Shown one piece after another: positions 60,701 through 64,000 of a stretch of 64,000 bases of DNA. The notes beneath the pieces were generated by a model. That model saw nothing but the letters and a program-made list of their open reading frames with translations. It did no database searches and was not told the origin of the DNA. The stretch is from positions 10,363,917-10,427,916 of the forward strand of contig NC_092571.1 in NCBI RefSeq assembly GCF_037975245.1, given 5' to 3'. Every line of letters begins with the position of its first letter. Within the stretch, counting starts at the first letter, position 1. Both the position numbers and the translations under genes were made by a program. This DNA is from Apostichopus japonicus (lineage: Eukaryota > Echinodermata > Holothuroidea > Aspidochirotida > Stichopodidae).

Positions 60701-63024
60701 GAACTCTAAGCAATCCGTATTGTATGCCTATGTATAGTCAATACAGTCCAGTACTTCCATTAACAAAATAAATTTACTTGTCAATTTGTCATTACTATAA
60801 CATCAAAGCAGGCTATTTTATGTTTCTCAAATAATGAAGCTAAGACTGTAAGTACATTAATGTAATGTCACAATGTACTGTCATAAAATACAGGCACAGA
60901 AGGCATTGGACGGTTTGTAAACTACTAAATCAGGCACAGAGGCCACTGGAAAGTCTATTAACTAGTAAATCAGGCACAGAGGCCACTGGACAGTTTGTTA
61001 TTCTTAATCTGCTCATTGATTTACAATCGCAACTGTCTGATCAAGTAGATAGTATTTACCCCGAGGGTTACCAGGAGAATATTGTGTTTGTACTCATTTT
61101 GATATACTTGTACTTATATCCTCTCATAGGTAGGTGACTCATTGCAGCAGTTGAACCCTGCATCCCTTGATCAACTGTATCTTGTGGTTGTGTTACAAGC
61201 ACATGCCAGTTCTTGAACTACAGTATGTGCTACACACTCAATATTCTACCTAGATTGTTTCATTACTCGTCAGTCATTTTGTCAGCTTGTTTAATATTAT
61301 ACTCACAGTACACAGAAGACTGAAGTGTTTACTTGTGTGGATCTTGTAAAGAATGGTTATGTAAGGTAAAGGTGATCAGCTTTTCCCACAAATAGATACC
61401 GACACTTCAAGAGGCATGATACCATTTTCAAAGTATCGTCCAATGGTCAGAAATGTGAGTTTCTAATGCAATGTTTGGAAATAAGGTGTACATGCTCCAG
61501 GAAAGAACTTTTGAGGCTAAATAGTAAGGAAAAGCAAGAGATTCTCTTTAACTTGATAAGCTTTGTGAATGCTCTAATTATCAAGACACTGAGATTCTGG
61601 TTTATCAGTGTAAAGGTACTCACTATACAGATTCTTGATTCTAGGTTTGCCGAGAGATCTACACTAGTGAAGATCGTCTTTCCCGGAGAGTAGTGGAAAC
61701 CGACCTCATCCAACTGAATAATCGGGGGAGAAAGTTTGTCGACATCTGCAGGGAACCTGAAATGAAACCAAAGGTATAAACCAAATATACGTATTTAGTC
61801 CTTCTGTAATGTATACAAAATTCTCATTGAAAGATTATGACATATGTTGCCAAATCTTTTGACAAAAAAGGATAAGAAGAAACAAGAAAGCAACAAAAAT
61901 AAAAAACTTAAGTATTTGCAGGAAGATTTGAAATTGATTAAATAAAGTACATGTTGGAAAAAAAAACTGTTTTCAAAGAAAACAAAACTGAGAATACCGG
62001 TTAAGGTCACCACCACAACACAGTAATAGCAAAGACACTATTGCGACCATTCTTCGTGAATAATTTACCAGGAAGTGTGGGACAGAGGAAGGAAACAGCA
62101 ATATGCTAACTTCACATAAAATCTGTCAACAGTTGTTTTGGTAAATTATCATGTATCAAGATGTATTTGATAATCACATCAAAGGTTTTATTTAGTGAAA
62201 CACAAAGTAAGGAAAAGAGAATGAAACTACTCACCTAAACGTCACATCTGGTTCTCGCACAACTGGTTTAAGTTCGGGCCTGCAAAAGATTTGACATTTC
62301 TTTGTAATAGTTTATTCCTCTTTTCCAAATTATTAATCACCTTACAATGCTAAGCTGCCACATATGCCTTGTGGAAAACACAAACAAGGCTTATATAGGT
62401 TCTATTCCTCACTTCAATTGACTTTTTTATTTTGTTTGTATTATTGTCATCTTTAATGAAGGTAGTCCTTGTCAGTGCAGAAGCGCTGCTTTCCAGAGGA
62501 GCCCTCAATTAAGTGCTCTAGATGCAGTTTGTTCACTCTCTAGCACACCACATTGAGCTTCCAACAGGGTCTTCAATACTCACTGCTCGTCTTTATATCT
62601 CATTAGGTGGTTGCTTTAATTAATTCATGGTTCTAACATGCTACACTACGAGGATTGCTATGACTGCAATCAAAACAGTGCTTGTACCTTGTCACAAATG
62701 GCAAGTAACACAACTAATAAGAATACATACACTTCAATTAGCATAAAAGGCCATCTCAACTTCTTCTTCTTCTTTACATATGTCTTGTTTAAATGTTAAA
62801 TTTTGTCACTGGCTGCATATTAAACTTAAGATGACAGACACAGCCCAGTGGACAATTAGTCATCAATGCCTTTCTTGTTTGAACAGATTATTATCAACAA
62901 ATCCACGTCTAAAACAATGGAAATAAGGCAAAACATTTTCTACTCACAGTTTCTCCAATTGTTTCAGTTTGCTTTGTACCAAGGAGGCCCGTTTTGCGTT
63001 GTAACGAAACTTATTTATGAAAAC
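57630..63024 (-). CDS. ABCF3: ABCF3, ABC transporter subfamily F member 3 (C-terminal half; 5' end off the window)
   Basis: A soluble twin-ATPase ABC protein without membrane segments, related to yeast Gcn20 and linked to translation control and innate antiviral responses. Seven exons on the minus strand: 63024-62948, 62279-62235, 61756-61624, 60575-60395, 59897-59765, 58849-58762, 57782-57630. All are GT/AG and in phase, giving the last 269 residues. They start in the linker before ABC domain 2 (VFINKFRYNAKRASLVQSK) and run through Walker A (GDNGSGKTTLL), Q-loop (YFSQHHVEQ), signature (LSGGQKSR), Walker B (FFILDEPTNHLD) and H-loop (VSHDE). All catalytic motifs of the second ATPase are intact. 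Stop TAA at 57632-57630, near the family's usual C-terminus. The first ATPase domain lies beyond 64000. Confidence 0.95.
58762..58849 (-). CDS. ABCF3: ABCF3 exon with Walker B
   Basis: PNFFILDEPTNHLDIETVEG then LGNALNKFK. The catalytic glutamate follows the Walker B aspartate. Acceptor ctccacag, donor aag/gtgagt. Confidence 0.95.
59765..59897 (-). CDS. ABCF3: ABCF3 exon with ABC signature
   Basis: KHVEEYRSILGGFGVTGELA then SSLSGGQKSRVAFAIMCMA. Phase 1 to phase 2; acceptor cttgcag, donor aa/gtatgt. Confidence 0.95.
60250..60287. repeat. (ac)n and (ta)n microsatellite
   Basis: gcacacacacacacacacac acgc followed by atatatatatatat, in an ABCF3 intron. A shorter (ac)n/(at)n tract lies at 60050-60068. 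Confidence 0.95.
60395..60575 (-). CDS. ABCF3: ABCF3 exon with Walker A and Q-loop
   Basis: Phase 0 to phase 1. VGDNGSGKTTLLKLIQSQL then HIHRNLRIGYFSQHHVEQMD and NKNAIEVCAARYPG. Acceptor cctag, donor cctg/gtgagt. Confidence 0.95.
60890..61000. repeat. 40-bp tandem repeat, nearly 3 copies
   Basis: caggcacaga-ggc starts at 60891, 60931 and 60971, in an ABCF3 intron. Confidence 0.85.
61624..63024 (-). CDS. ABCF3: ABCF3 linker exons before ABC domain 2
   Basis: Exons 63024-62948, 62279-62235 (only 45 bases) and 61756-61624 read VFINKFRYNAKRASLVQSK, LKQLEKLPELKPVVREPDVT, then FPADVDKLSPPIIQLDEVGF and LSANLESRICI. The 45-base exon is supported by phase on both sides and by the LPELKPV block known from the family. 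Confidence 0.92.
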
Positions 63025-63840
63025 CTGCAACGAAAGGCAGCGTTAATTACTAACGCATCAATTTGTTGTAACAACAAAAGAAAAACAAATATATGCTTGT
63101 GTTTCCAAAACTATGGCATTTAACTATATAAAAATATAATTATATGCTTGCATCTTTTATATACTTTAACATATAACACTGTTTGGAATTCATAAAAACA
63201 AAATCTTCGCAAACAGAGAGGAAGAGTCTTTTAACAAATTTAACTTCTCAGATTCATAACACTGAACAACATACTAGACAAACATGATAGCCATGATAGA
63301 AGTACAATGCAAAACTTCATCACAACTTAATAATACCACGAACCTCCCCCACCCCCTGCCCCCACCCCCAAAACACTCAGTTCTGCTATCTGGCAATAAT
63401 GGGATAATGTAAGTTAGTCATTCAGAAAGTTGATCTCTCCATATGTCAATTGTGTATTACAATCGTCCTTCCTAGAATTACTTGCCAACCAAAGAATTAA
63501 AACAAGGAAACCTTACAGCTCAATTTTATTTCTGTCTGATTCGATATTCTGACCAAGCAATGCAATATTGCCACATAATTTGATATCCATTAGTCTAAGG
63601 AAGTGAATCAATAGTCATTTAGTTCAAAAAAGCAAATTTATCTTCCAAACATTTAATGTCATGTGTTATATTTTGCTTATTTGTAAACCTTTAAATGTTC
63701 AGCACTTTATTATAGTTACTGGTGTAATTTTGAGTGGACTTAAAAGACAGATTATGTTTTCAAGAACCTTATCTGTCCTTTAACGATTTAACAAAGATGG
63801 AAATACCATATTGTTATAAATTCACAACAAACTTTCATCT
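63025..63840 (-). other. ABCF3 intron
   Basis: Unique sequence between the exon at 62948-63024 and the 47-bp array; a C-rich tract at 63344-63370. No exon recognised. Confidence 0.6.
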
Positions 63841-64000
63841 GTATTTCAGCAATGTACCTACCATAGCATGAGCCCTGAATTGTATCTGTATTTCAGCAAT
63901 GTACCTACCATAGCATGAGCCCTGAATTGCATCTGTATTTCAGCAATGTACCTACCATAGCATGAGCCCTGAATTGCATCTGTATTTCAGCTATGTACCT
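63841..64000 (-). repeat. ABCF3: 47-bp tandem array carrying an ABCF3 exon end and splice donor
   Basis: Unit starts gtatttcagcaatgtaccta at 63841, 63888, 63935 and 63982; the array continues off the right edge. On the minus strand each unit reads GAAATACAGATGCAATTC AGG GCT CAT GCT ATG then gtaggtac, i.e. EIQMQFRAHAM followed by a donor in phase 0. That peptide fits the family segment just before VFINKFRYNA in the next exon (human has a QQQYREHIQ-like stretch here, from memory). The real exon is probably the highest-coordinate copy, at or beyond the edge; the others are duplicates in the intron. Since 47 is not a multiple of 3, reading through meets a stop. Confidence 0.75.

Overview
This is a eukaryotic, AT-rich window with widely spaced short exons, long introns, many tandem arrays and many short transposons. 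The proteins (ZCWPW1, MEPCE, B3GALT6 and ABCF3 orthologues with good but clearly non-vertebrate similarity) and the repeat style suggest a marine deuterostome invertebrate, most likely an echinoderm. The species is an inference and cannot be fixed from this sequence alone.

Layout. 1-1796: a 63-bp satellite. 3999-21322 (minus): a ZCWPW1-type gene (CW zinc finger plus PWWP), reconstructed as 11 phase-compatible coding exons; its C-terminus was not found. A truncated LINE (about 2469-3807) sits inside a tandem array made from copies of this gene's own exon/intron boundary. 21323-22205: a compact divergent promoter region. 22206-34930 (plus): MEPCE, the 7SK snRNA 5' capping methyltransferase, complete in four coding exons (646 aa). 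35206-47288: about 12 kb of intergenic DNA with short transposons and tandem repeats. 47289-48305 (minus): B3GALT6, intronless coding sequence with an intron in the 5' UTR. 49700-57629: an intergenic region crowded with nested transposons. 57630-64000 (minus): the 3' half of ABCF3 in seven exons, running off the right edge; the last 160 bases are a 47-bp array that contains an ABCF3 exon end and its splice donor.

The genes do not form one pathway: a meiotic histone-mark reader, an snRNA capping enzyme, a proteoglycan linker glycosyltransferase and a ribosome-associated ABC ATPase. The informative pair is ZCWPW1-MEPCE, head to head here and, from memory, also in the human genome (7q22.1), which points to an ancient shared promoter.

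No novel multigene system was recognised. The most unusual signals are two separate tandem arrays that each duplicate an exon 3' end with its splice donor, a set of hAT-like miniature transposons with exact 8-bp target duplications and subterminal G/C tracts, and a TTAA-flanked MITE family present in four copies.
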